The notes beneath the pieces were generated by a model. The model saw only the letters and a program-made list of their open reading frames with translations. It was not told where the DNA came from and ran no database searches. Source: Archegozetes longisetosus (taxonomy: Eukaryota; Arthropoda; Arachnida; Sarcoptiformes; Trhypochthoniidae). Taken from it: a stretch of DNA of 64,000 nt. The stretch is taken from contig JAEMBT020000002.1 in assembly GCA_018873245.2 (NCBI GenBank), forward strand, positions 5,720,001 to 5,784,000, written 5' to 3'. This document shows positions 50,699 through 62,375 of the stretch, piece after piece (the stretch's first letter is position 1; every line of letters starts with the position of its first letter). The translations under genes were made by a program, and so were the position numbers.

Positions 50699-51164
50699 AT
50701 GAAAGTCTTGGTAAGTCTTAGTATTTTGCCAATTGTAAAGCTTGAGTTTTGAGTATAAAATGATAAGTATATGATATATTTAACGAATGCTTTCGTGGGT
50801 TTAATAGGCAATTATCCTGTTGTTCGCCTTGGTGGCTATTGCAACTGCTCAATATGCCTATTATGGCTATGCCGTGCCCCGATACTCTGCCGGCTATTCA
50901 TATTCAGCTCCAGGTATTCACTAATTGTATGCTTAAACAGTTGAGTTAATTGAATTAATCATGATTTTATTCTTACAGGGTATGCCTATTATGGCTATCC
51001 AGGTAAATAATAATTTCTAATCCTTAAATATCTTGGTAAATTTTACATACAATAAGTATAGAAAAATAACTTTTTAAAGTTTTCGCTGATTTTGCTCAAG
51101 TTTTGATCAATTTGTTTGAAAAATTTTCTTAAAAGGTTATGCCTATGGCTACTATGGAAAGTAA
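50699..51164 (+). CDS. Gly/Tyr-rich small secreted peptide from four micro-exons
   Basis: Found by splice logic; the exons are too short to stand out as open frames. Exons 50699-50710, 50808-50913, 50979-51002 and 51136-51164, each with GT-AG borders, sum to 171 bases and 56 aa. The first 18 residues (MKVLAIILLFALVAIATA) are a signal peptide. The mature part is almost only Tyr, Gly, Ala, Pro and Ser, built from units such as YAYYGYAVP, GYAYYGYP and GYAYGYYGK. Exons 3 and 4 are both flanked by phase-1 introns and encode variants of the same unit, which suggests exon duplication. A TATA box lies upstream. Tyr/Gly-rich secreted peptides in animals include cuticle and shell-matrix proteins and some antimicrobial peptides of nematodes; no homologue is claimed. 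Confidence 0.8.
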
Positions 51165-52138
51165 ATCTCTTGCCCAGTTTGGAGACTGAACTTTGGAAAT
51201 TGAATCACTTGAACTGATTTCTGAATTCTCTGAAAATACTTTAAAACTTCTCAAAGTAATTACTTTAACTCCTTATTCTCTAAAAAAATATTTTATCATT
51301 TCTTGTACGAAAATTTAATAGAATGTTTTATACTGTATTTTAATCACAATAAAGAATTGAAAGAAATTACTTGTTCGAAAATTATTACAACTAACAGTTC
51401 GGAAATGTTTAACTTTGATTGTAAGTCAATAAATATTTTGGGCGATTCCTTGCCTGCAATTGGTATTAATTACACATTTGTATTAGAGATTAAATCCATT
51501 TAATTAAAGATTAAGAGTAAAATTTTGCGATATCGAAAACATATTCGTGTTGAAAGACTCAAAAGTGGTGAACAAGTTGCTTTCTACCTCGTTGTTACCT
51601 CTTTTGGCGAGCGATATAAGAGGAGGAAAAGTTACGATCGATCACGATGAACCTCCTGTTTGCGAGACTAAACCTATTGGCTAGTAGATATTGCAACATA
51701 TCAACAGTTCCCATTTATACAAAATTAAATCAACTTTGGGTGAGAGCAAAAGTTAATTAATTTGCAAATCTGTTCTCAGTATATAAATCAAAGTTAATGT
51801 TTGATTGAATAATTGATTATTATGCCAATTGATGAATCTACTTGAATATTTGCCAAAAATAGATCTAAGCAACGCCGAACTTGATTTGCAATTTTTAGAG
51901 AATGCATCGAATATTTTTGCGACAAACGCTCGCCTAGAATATCAAATTTAATAAAATCAATTTGATAGCTTTAGTTGGAATAGTTTGAAATCTGCTATAA
52001 ACAATTGTTCTAGTTCGATCTATGATTTCGATCTATAGTTTCAATAATTTAAATGTAAAATTACTATAATATTCTTTATTAAGTCTTCAGAATAGTTACA
52101 ATCACTCAAAGTGAGCAGTTCAGTAAAACTACTCATTT
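51165..52138. other. Spacer downstream of the Gly/Tyr peptide gene
   Basis: Includes the 3' end of the peptide gene and the 3' end of PDI copy 3. A 66-codon frame at 51303-51503 and a short ATG frame near 51646 have no supporting motif. Confidence 0.4.
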
Positions 52139-54433
52139 CTATAGTTCAACTTTAGCTTCTCTTCTATTACCATCTCGATCGTATTGTTGTAATTGATGAG
52201 CTGAATTTTTGGCAATAAACTCAATAAAGTGATTTAACTCACGTTCTCCATCATAAAGATGCGATTGTTTGTTTTTGTCAAACCAGTAAAAGGTTGGAAA
52301 TGCTCTAACGTTAAACATTTTTGGCACATCGTTAGCCACATAATTCATTTTAACGATTTGTATTTTAGGCTCACTCTTTAGCAATTTTCCTGTAAATATG
52401 TGGTTAACAAATTATAAAATATACTCGTAATTTAATAGACAAGTTTTCTTAACTAGCAAACCTGAAAATAGCTCTAATATTTAAATTTATTTGCCTTAAA
52501 ATATTATTGGGTGTAGGCTCAATTGCAAATACAAAAGGTTTATTTCTACGAAATGCTAAACTTATATAGCACCAAAAATTTGTTATCTATTAAATATTTC
52601 GGGAACCGTGCAATTTATTAAAGTTTTCTTCCCGTATAATTATCAATAACGTAGAATAGTTCTCAAATTCTGTGACTACAATTTTTGGCTAAAGAGTTAT
52701 ATAAGCAAAAATTGTGTTTTTAACCTACTTTCGCGGACACAATCTGTAAGTATGGAAATTTCATACCTAATTCTTCAAAAATTGGTTCCAATCTTACGCA
52801 GTTACCACAATCAGGAGAATAAAACTCAATAAAGCTCTCTTTATCACTGTTCAGAACTAATTCTTCTAAATTGTTGGCGACTGCCACTTTCACGAAACTG
52901 TTTTCGTTATCTTTGGGCAATTGTTCCGATAAAACAAAAGGCTCTAAATTTTGATTTTTGAAATCATTGACGAATTTGGCGAGATTATCAACTGAAAACT
53001 TGTCATTTAATATAAATTTTCTATCATGCTCATCACGAGCAGTAATTATTGGCACCACATCGAGAACTTCTTCCAATGATTTAAAGCCAAAACCTTTTAA
53101 ATCAGAAGCAGAATTGTGGACATTAGAGATCGCAAACCTAAGGTCTCTATGATTTTTAGCGACTGAGAGAATACGATTTCGCCAGTAATTAGCTTTCTTG
53201 GTATCGTTCTCATAGTTGACCTCATAATAAGTAATAACGATGGGCGGCTGTAATCACAATTAGTTTAATAATAAACTTGTGATAGTAAATAATAACGAAA
53301 AATATACCTTAAATTCATCCCTATTGTTATAATCCCTTAGACCAACTAATCCGTGATAGTTTAATCTAATAAAATCTTTGATCTGGCCAAAAGAATAGAC
53401 GACGTAATTAGTCTCAAACTTATTTCTCAGATGTTTGGGTCGAATGAGTACTATAATCGGTGATGACACGTCCTTTAAGTTTTTCAATAGTTCAAAATCA
53501 TAAACTTTTGGAACCGAATCAATGAACACATGTCTGAAAAGAACTGTTTCGCGTAATTTGTCGGAGGCTTTGAAGAACTGGCTCTGAGTATCAGATTTGG
53601 ATTGCTTATCGTTCTCGAATATTCCTAAAACTATAACTTCCTTTATGTCTGTTAGCTCTTCTTTCAACTGATCAAAAGTTTTGTACTCTTTAGAAGAAGG
53701 GCCTACTCTAGTCTTCATGTACTCAAATATGCGATCGGCATCGTAACAGCTCTCACATACGCCATAAATTTCACCATATGTTGAATGAAAAAAATGATTG
53801 TAAGTGACAGCAGTAACAATAAAGATGTGATTGGGTATAGAATTGTTATAGGAACTTTGAAGGTCGATATAAATAAAACACATCATCATTGAATAAAACT
53901 TTAATTTCAAATTTTCTACTCAACATCTTTAAAGCATTGTATTCTTAAATCATATCAAACTCTATCAAAGATTAGATAACTAACAGAATAAAAAATTTGA
54001 ATAGAAAATCAAAGTAAGCTGGCGAAATAATGGGGTAGGGATTCTAGTTTGACAAACCTTTAAAAATTTTTTGAATAGGTGTTCGATGCGCCAAGCAAAT
54101 ATTTTGGGCATCAGCTTGTGAGCAATCAAGCTAAAATTACAGAAGTAAATCATTAGATAATATTAGAACCTACAGTCTAGAAATATTGGTCATAAACCTT
54201 AGCCAACGAAACCGGAGGCACATTTTTAAGCAGTTTATCGGCAGCTTTCTCGAATTCTGGTAGTATTAATTTGCTTCCAACTCCATCAGATGTGTAAAAT
54301 AGCACCAGAAGCGTGTCATACTTGCCAATTGTTGCATTAAACTCTTTTGCAGTTAAATCAATAACTTTAGAATATGCGTAAAAATCATTTGCGACAATAA
54401 GAACAAACTGATTAAATGAATGTTTTTACTCAT
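52139..54433 (-). CDS. ERp57/PDIA3-like copy 3, degenerate first thioredoxin domain
   Basis: Third copy with the five-exon plan: about 54433-54198, 54130-54058, 53777-53308, 53247-52767, 52389-52139. Domains b, b' and a' are open and well kept ([26 protein letters not shown]), and the end KVEL is an ER-retention-like signal. Domain a is badly altered: the active site reads FYTSDGVGSK, with no cysteine; exon 2 lacks nine bases around the cis-Pro loop; exon 1 is one base short between MSKNIHLISLFLLSQ and YSKVIDLTAK, next to a T5 run; and the acceptor of exon 3 at the homologous place is AT, with no usable AG in phase. If expressed from an unseen alternative start it would be a b-b'-a' protein with one CGNC site. 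It may also be a pseudogene in progress. Confidence 0.72.
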
Positions 54434-55322
54434 TTTAGATTTGAATGAGTTTGAAAAAGTTTTATTTTCAATATTGATTTACTTGTTGAGTAATGCAGAA
54501 TAAAATACAATTTCAATACGTATGATTAACTAAATAAAAAACGTGTTACAAAATTGCTTTCAATCTCAAATATATAACTAGATAACTTGTTAACTTAGTT
54601 TTTTAACATATTTATCCCAAAATTATCAGTCGGAGTATGGCATCTAAGTGACAATTTCGAATAGAGAAAATTGACACACCGTACAAGTGTTTTTCATTGC
54701 ATAAAAACTGATGCATAAATTGAGCTCAAATACATCGAAATGCAACTAATCTACAGCCAGAAAGCTTACAACGCACATTTGTATCAATCATACTTTAGAT
54801 GAATTGGATTTCTGAAAAATATAGATGTATTATTCTATGTAGAGTGGACAATACAGTTAGAGTAGATGGCACTCGCATTCTTCACACTAATCAACTTAGT
54901 GTCCACAACTTAACTAAGTATTAGTTTTTCACAAAAATTGTGCGAGTTTAAAAAGTACAACATATCTCGTATTACAATAATATATGGCAAATTTTTCACA
55001 AGTATTAACGTTTAATGTTTAGAGTGCTATAAGGTGCCATCTCCAATTGAACCAACGTTAGAGAGAACACTTTATAGTATTCGCTCCACTCAAAAAACTA
55101 TTTTAAAAAACTAAATCATTTGCCAGTTTGTTCTGTGCATCTCTTAGCAACAAATGAGGCACTTCTGTTCATTAACATTGAGATTAAACAATTGAGAATT
55201 TTTACAAAATGAAAAATTTTAACAATCAAAATATCATGTGAGAATTCAGAACGATTCATAAATGTCTTGACTAACGATTAATATATGCTTTTATTGATCG
55301 AAAGGCACAAAACAAAATGTTT

Positions 55323-57823
55323 TCAAGTTTCGATGGGTCGCGGTCTCGCTTGTGGTTGTGCTTGCATTACGGCGCCTGGAATTTTGCCCAGAACTCCTGC
55401 TAGATTCACACCAGTTAGGGCTTGAATTGCAGGTGGAATTTGAGATACCATCCGCATCCACGGTCGTTCCTGAATCGCCGAGAAGTACGATTTGGTCAGT
55501 TTTGGCGAGTGGTGCGGCTACTTGTGCCGCAATCTTTGGCAATGCTTCTAATGTGAGGGCGAGTACGGCTGCATCGCCGTATTGTTTATAAGCGGCTGCT
55601 TTCATACGCATACGTTCTGCTTCCGCTTTTCCGACTGCTTCTATTGCGTAAGCCTGTAATAAAAGTTTTTATTTTAATCGACCACTTATTTATGTCTGAG
55701 CAGCTTATTTTAAGTGGTAATAATAAATGAAAATAGTTTTAAGAGACTGAGTTTTGTCTGATCTTTACCTCTGAGGCACCAATAAGTTTAATCCTTTGGG
55801 CTTCTGCCTGTGCAGCTGCCACCGTTTGAGTCCGTTTTCCAGTTGCTATCATTTCAACTTTATATGCTTCTGATTCTGCAGGCAGTCTGACTGAGGATAT
55901 CAATTCTTTTTCCTTACGCAGAATCTCTTTCTCTTGAACATCGATCTGCTTTTTGCGCTCTACGACCTCGATTTCCATTTCTTCGTTACGTATCGATTGC
56001 TGTACTTTTGCACTTTGAAGTTCATATGCCAACTGTGCCTCTGCATTTTTACTATTAACCTAAATATCATGTTAATAATTAATAAATTGTAAACAGATTA
56101 TTATTTAGAAATAAAACGTCAAATATACTAATAATTACGTAAAGGACAAAATTGAACCAAAAGGTAATGTTTGCAAAGTGACAAAAGAGACACAAAAGAC
56201 ACATAAGGCACAAAAAGTTGAAAAACATAAAAGAATAGATAAAACAGTTTTAATTGAATTAACCTCAGAATCAAATTTAGCCTTTTGTAGTGAATAGAGT
56301 CTATGCGCATCTTCTATCTTAGTGTCAGCCCCGAACTTGGAATCCATAGCTTCTTTATTGCATTCAGCTTCTCTAATGCCTGCATCTCTTTCAGCCAATG
56401 CGACGCCCATTTGTGCATCTCTTTTCACTTCCGCAGTTCTCGCGCGACCCAACGATGACAGATATTCCACTGAATCGAAAACATCCTTTATAGTAAAACT
56501 CACTATTTCGATGCCCATTCGTCCGACGTCTGGTGTGGCCACTTCTCGGACCAAATGCGCGAATTGATCGCGGTCCCGGTATATCTCTTCTACTGATAGA
56601 GTTCCTGAAATTTTTCGAGCATAACTCAAACTTTAAATTCCATAAAAGTTGAAAAGTGTGTGAAGTGTAAAAGTTATAGAACTGTGAAGTGATAAACAAT
56701 ACTAAACTTATAAGTTGAATAGATCGATTAATTAACAGACAAATTAGTTGCAATGTGTTTCAACTTGTTAGTAGCAATGATAAGATAAGAATGCCTATGT
56801 AAGAGCACTCCAGGCGCCTTTGCAAGTTTATGCTTAGCTTAAAAAGTCTGTTAAGGTTAAAATATCATACCAATGCTTACTACTTTACTTTTCAACTTTG
56901 AACAACTTTTAAAGTTAGACATAAAGTTTACAAAAGTGTCTCTCTTGCATTTATACATAGATATGTTTAAAGTACGAGCGAAAAGACTCGATCGTTTTTA
57001 AAATGTTCGTTTTGTAATTTGGAAACATTCTTATGGGCTATTACTAACAAGTTGAAACACGCCCCTATTATCTCAACTGTCTGCTAATCTAATACAAGAT
57101 TTCACTTGTTTTACAAACAGGAAGTTGAAAATCTTATTTAGCTTTTTATTAAAATATCTTCAATGGGATAAAAGTCTATGATTAATATAGAGGAAAGTTG
57201 TATTGAAAATTATTTGGTAAGTTTTGAAATTTTCAACTTTAAAAAGTAAACTTTTAATCTCTGGTAAAATTGATTTTAATTTGACTGCAGAGTTTCAACA
57301 CTTAAGTTGTTTGATATACTTCCAAGTGAAGTGTTCAAATTACGCGCAATATTATTGAATTTAGTAATGAAACAATTGACTTGATAACAATTTAATCAAT
57401 TATTTCTATTTGTTTACATTAATTTGATCGCAAACTATACGTGAAGCGAGTGAACAAACTTTCAAAACAAAACATACCTAAAATGGCTCTAAGATGTCCC
57501 TCAAGAGTCTCAAGAAGAACATTTTTGATTTGTTTAGAGGACATTCCGAGAAACTGTTCGGCAGCAATGGGGAGAAACTCTTTCTCGGTCATAACTTTGC
57601 ACTGAGCAATGCCTGTGACACAGAGAGGTACTCCTTGTGCTGTCTCCACAGACTCACATTTTGGCTTAAGCGTCATGATCTCAAGAGACAACCTCTGGAC
57701 ATCAGTAACCATCCACCAGGCCCACGCCCAGCCACCTACAACCATCTTCTTGGAAGTTGATCCACACCAACCTCCAGACACAATCAAAGCCTCATTAGGT
57801 CCAACTGTTTCGATGTTGCCCAT
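55323..57823 (-). CDS. FLOT2: Flotillin-2, 4 exons, with one-base frame break in the last exon
   Basis: Membrane-raft scaffold of the SPFH/flotillin family, attached to the inner face of plasma and endosomal membranes. Exons 57823-57478, 56604-56264, 56059-55769 and 55653-55323; about 435 aa against 428 in human. Seen: MGNIETVGPNEALIVSGG at the N-terminus (Gly2 and nearby Cys as in flotillin-2), GGWAWAWW, the SPFH domain (REVATPDVGRMGIEI, SFTIKDVFDSVEYLSSLG), the coiled coil (AQLAYELQSAKVQQSIR, IEVVERKKQI) with its Glu/Ala repeats, and the tail IPPAIQALTGVNLAGVLG. That tail is one base out of frame with the preceding LGDSGTTVDAD; the break is at about 55445-55465. Uninterrupted reading from that point gives an unrelated Ser/Asn-rich end at 55291. 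An assembly indel is more likely than a real mutation, since all other parts are conserved. Confidence 0.93.
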
Positions 57824-57829
57824 AGTTAA

Positions 57830-60440
57830 TACTTTTGAAGCACATGCAAAATATAATTTCTATATGAATATCAATATAAAAGTGATATAAAAATAGTAAT
57901 ATTTTTCTATCTCATATAAGAGCAAAAAGAGGCAAAACTAGAGAGATATTTGATGAACTAGTGACTAAAAAATGGCACTTAAACTGATGTTGTTGAGAGC
58001 GCAGTTGCAAACTGTATTTAAATGTAAGTCTTGTCTGACGTACATTGGCCACAACTTTATATTATTTCAATTTAGTTTACACTATGTTTTCTGCTTTGCT
58101 GCCCCTTTTCTACAGCCTAGTGCAATGCAAATAAAACTTTTACTGCTAAACAGCTACGTCAAGGACTTCATGTAATATTACTCAATACATCCTACCAGAG
58201 GCGTAACTATTAGTAATTTATTTATAACTTATTTATAACTTCTTACTTCAAGTTATTTATACATAGACGGAGTGAGGGTTATCCCATTTTGTTAATTGTT
58301 CAACTTTTTTCAAAACTAGAAAGTCTACACTTTTTGGAAAGTATGGCTCAGTTTATTTTGATGTCAAATTGATTTTGGTTATTTATTTTCTTCATAACAT
58401 TTTGGTATTAGCATGTAATTGCTGTCATTCTCATCATGACATAAGTTATCTATACATGACTCAGATCGTTATTTCTATATAATACTGGTACAGTAAGTAC
58501 TAATAGTACTAATGCAATGATGCAAAATGAAATTTCAACTTACTATCTGCAATATTATCACAAAGTGTCTAATCTTTTCCAAACTCATAAAAAAACAGTT
58601 ATTGTACTTATAATTTTAATCTCTGATCAAATTTTTAATTAATTAATCATTGAAGAGACTTGTGTGCTTCAAAGAAAGTTTTAGTCAAGTCATAGTTCAA
58701 GTCTTACATAACTGGTGGAAATATAAAAACTAAATTTTCTAGATGACACACTAAGAGTGTTGCTTATTTTTTAAAAGTTATCTCCACTCTTGTAATCATG
58801 TGACCCAACACTTTATAAGCATTGAAAAATCCAAGTATTTATCAGGATGAATTTGAAAATATATCTAATTTTTAAGTTAATTCAGCGATAATCTATAGTC
58901 ACTATTAACTATAAAAACTCTTCATTTAAGCTATAATTTTATGGTCATTTTTAAAAAATAAAATGTCGAATTCTGGTTCCTCTCGATCCAATTTTCTGAT
59001 ACGGGGCTATTATAATATTAAAAATGTCCTTTTTGCATTTCCTATATTTTTCAGTTTAAAACAAAGATTAATTGGTAACTAGATTCTTGATTAGTCTTTA
59101 TTGGCGAGTAAGATTTAGAAAATTATAATCCAATTTTAGGTTAGATGTAATTTAGACGCTTTACGTTATATTGACCAGCCTTTTAATAGCTGAGTCCTTA
59201 AAGTATGACTACGATTGCTGGCTTGGGAAAGTAATAAAGTTGCACTTTGGAGATTGGCTTACTTTTAGATAAAACTATATACTACTAAACAACTTACAGT
59301 CTCTCCTTGAGTTCAACATTTATCATTAAGATTCCAATAAAAAGCAAAATAAGATATTTACAAAAATAGACTCTAAGCTTTGTAGAGTATAATACTATAT
59401 TATCTGAGCGATAATTGTTTTATGGAAGAATCTTGACATTCCAAAAAGGTCTAGATCTAGATGTTTATGTCGCAAATAAGTTTCGCAGTACAGAAAAGAC
59501 TTATTGCATGACAATTTTTCCAAAGGCTTGTATATTTGGTTATTGACACTAAAATGAAACCTTCAAGTCATCCAATTCGTATTTGAAGTTTTAATGGACT
59601 AATTTGAACTATGCATTCAAGTAAGAACTGAGCGTTTGCCAACAATTCCATAATTTTAATTGAGCATTCAAGTGTATATTCTCGCAACTCATTGTTGCGC
59701 GACACCTTCCCTTATTTAGATTTTAGAGGATTTGATCCAGTTATTTAAATTTTTCTCTTAATCATTCTCTTATTTTTTTTATTGTAATAAAAAACTACTT
59801 GATTTGAAAGCTTTAGTCTACAGAGGAAAACAAGTCAATTTGAAATCTAGCGATTGGACTTTTCATTTGGAGAAAAAGATTCAATTTTAGGTCCTTACTG
59901 CGCGTGGAATAACAAGCGTCTTTCAATGAAACGGAACTCTTGCTGTAATCTTTGGATTGAATAGCAACATTTATATTTGCGATAGAATATAACATACAAT
60001 CGCTGATTCTTCGATCAAATATACGAGTTTGAGCTGAGGGAAAAATGAAGGTCATGAATAAAGTAAAATCGGCTAACCTAAATAATGCTTATGCTTTAGT
60101 CTCTCCAAAAGTTACTTTTTACAATACTTATTGAATAGTAAAAATAACATAATAGTACTCATTAGTGAGTTAAATAAGAACACGTGTTCGCTATTGAACT
60201 ATTGAAAACTTGGCACTTTCTGTACTTCACAGATATACTGAAGTTCTTGAAAAAATGGTTCTGCTACTCATTATTGAGAATTTTGCCATTCTTATTATAA
60301 CCAAGTTTGTTTCAAAAAATGCAATTATATGTACATTTATTGTATAATATATTGATTAATGAAATTTTTAGTTTAAAATTTGAATAGTTTTCTATTACAA
60401 ATAATTATTGTTAAATAAGTATGGTTTGAGAAAAAAAGAT
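57830..60440. other. Gene-poor spacer downstream to the right of flotillin-2
   Basis: 2.6 kb without a supported gene. The 80-codon frame at 59813-60055 (minus) has balanced codon use but no motif, and the plus strand there is also partly open, so neither is called. CAGAGGCGTAACTA at about 58195 looks like a hAT end without a visible partner. Confidence 0.4.
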
Positions 60441-60450
60441 TAGCAAAAGT

Positions 60451-60720
60451 TTTATTCATAAAACTTAATAAATACATATTGGTAAACTTAATTATTGCCA
60501 AGCGATAACATTTGTTTTTAAAATTATTCAACTATAAAAAATGTTCACCGCTTCATAGGCCACAGTCAAATATTTTTGACATCCAAACATTATATCGTTA
60601 AAAGATTTCATATTAAATTTTCAAAAATCAATGCCACTATTTTTTCAACAGTCCTTTAATTCATTTAATATAACGTTTTATATCAAATTATGTATAACTA
60701 CAATTATTAAAATGAAAATT
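60451..60720. repeat. Dispersed repeat B, copy 2
   Basis: Matches 8411-8680 in the same orientation; see that copy for shared blocks. Confidence 0.75.
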
Positions 60721-60920
60721 TTATGTTTAAAATCACATTTAGAGCTAAGACTATAGCATAGATATTTTAAAATTTATTTCGGTGTCAAATATAACTTATA
60801 GATTTAACTTATAAAGTTAAATAATACTAAATTGACTCACAATTATGGAAGGATTCATTTGGGGATTAATCAATTTATTGCTGTTATATTAAAATTGTAA
60901 AATTTGTTGTAGAACTGTTA

Positions 60921-61693
60921 CAGTATTTCCTCTTTAGTATTTACTTCGATAATATTTACTCTCATTACAATTTAGTGATACTCGCAGTCTATAAAGAAGT
61001 CTCGTTGAAATAATGTCGAAAGGTCTCTTTAGTGTTTATCTCGATATAATTTATATGCGTTATTATTTACTCAACTACTCAGTCACTACAATATAAAAGT
61101 ACACCTCATTATTTACTTGCATTATTTTTGAATAGAAATGAATAAACATTTGTAAAAATTCGAACAGATTCAATTTGAAAAAGCTACCAACAAGTTTTTA
61201 AGTGCTAGATATATTAGTGTTTTAATAAGAAAATTACCGGACAAATTTTCCATTTTCTCAGCTCAAAATTATGTTTTAATTGAAATAATGTTTTAATACA
61301 ACATTAGAGACTTCTAAATATTCAAGATATCACTTATTTTGGTTTTGGCATTCAAAATAATCATAGAGTAGGAAAAATAGTTCCGGGAAACTTTCTAGAC
61401 AATGCTACTGACAATGCTCTCAAGGCATTGAACGCATTAAAAGTCTAAATATGTGTGACTAAAATCAAAAACCTCAAACAAAAGTCAATCCTCAATTACT
61501 TCAGTTAATTCATACGAATTAATAATTTTTACAACAATTTTCTGTTAAACAATCGTTGTACTTTATAGTAAACTTAATCTCAGTAAGAGTTTTGGATTTT
61601 GAGATATTTATAGGCGTCTCGTTAGTATTTAACCTCGTTACTATTTAGTAAGTTCTACAGGCCTTTCAAATAAATACTAAAGAGGTAATACTA
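60921..61693. mobile_element. pogo/Tigger-like non-autonomous element
   Basis: Left end CAGTATTTCCTCTTTAGTAT and right end (reverse complement TAGTATTACCTCTTTAGTAT), with TA on each side, bound about 770 bases. The phrase CTCTTTAGTATTTA-TTCG recurs in the same direction inside (about 61023 as CTCTTTAGTGTTTATCTCG and 61616 as CTCGTTAGTATTTAACCTCG). There is no transposase. Termini starting CAGT and a TA duplication fit the pogo/Tigger branch of Tc1/mariner. Confidence 0.55.
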
Positions 61694-62375
61694 TATACTG
61701 AAAATTGATAATCGAAATAAAATATTTTCTTAATTAACTTTGCTACGACTAAAAGTTTTTGGTTCGCCCTTGTATATAATCACTTGGATAGCTGACTAAT
61801 ACCCTTCAAAATATTACAGAATTTGAACCGGGTTTACGATGGTAGTGAAATTTTGTCAGAATTACCATATAATGTAAACAAACTTTTTCGACAGAAGTAT
61901 CTATTAATGTAATTAACAGATTGTGCTTGGCTAAAGACTTCCAGTTTGACCTAGTAGTATGAAAAGAAGATTTTTATACTTGACTTTTACTGAGTTTGGT
62001 CTCGATACGTTTGCTGGCTTAGTTAGTATTTTTTAGCTTTTAATTCCGGAAAGATATTACAGGATAAGAAAAATTAAAATATTTCTCATTCGGAGGATAT
62101 AAAGATTTAGCTTTTTATTCTGTAATGGTTTGTAATACTCCTAAATTCAGTACAAGTTCCTCATGTTTTCTATGTATACTTAGGAATAGTATTTTTCAAT
62201 TTATTTCGGTTTATAGTCATGTAATACAAGATTTATATTCCGAGAACAAAAAACAGCGAAAATAAATGAGTTGCTCTAGTAATCGTTAAAAAGTCCTTCT
62301 ATATCTCCATTAAATTATAAAATGCAGCATTTCTAAGTGAATTGACGTCTAGACGGGTTCTTCGATTGATCGTAA

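Noticed and set aside
54840..55097. Inverted-repeat element around GAGTGGA ends
   Set aside because: Only the outer 10-12 bases and a small AGATGGCAC block pair; too weak to call.
55291..55470. Ser/Asn-rich C-terminus of flotillin-2 as the open frame gives it
   Set aside because: The conserved flotillin tail is in the neighbouring frame and ends at 55323; the Ser/Asn-rich reading is a frameshift product.
57494..57890. Plus-strand frames over flotillin-2 exon 1
   Set aside because: Antisense shadows of conserved flotillin codons.
57972..58175. 67-codon plus-strand frame divergent from flotillin-2
   Set aside because: A donor GTAAGT occurs early, but joining to the only acceptor nearby gives an immediate stop; no homology seen.
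58195..58210. hAT terminus CAGAGGCGTAACTA
   Set aside because: No matching inverted end within 3 kb.
59813..60055. 80-codon minus-strand frame
   Set aside because: No motif, and the plus strand of the same stretch is also open and equally protein-like.
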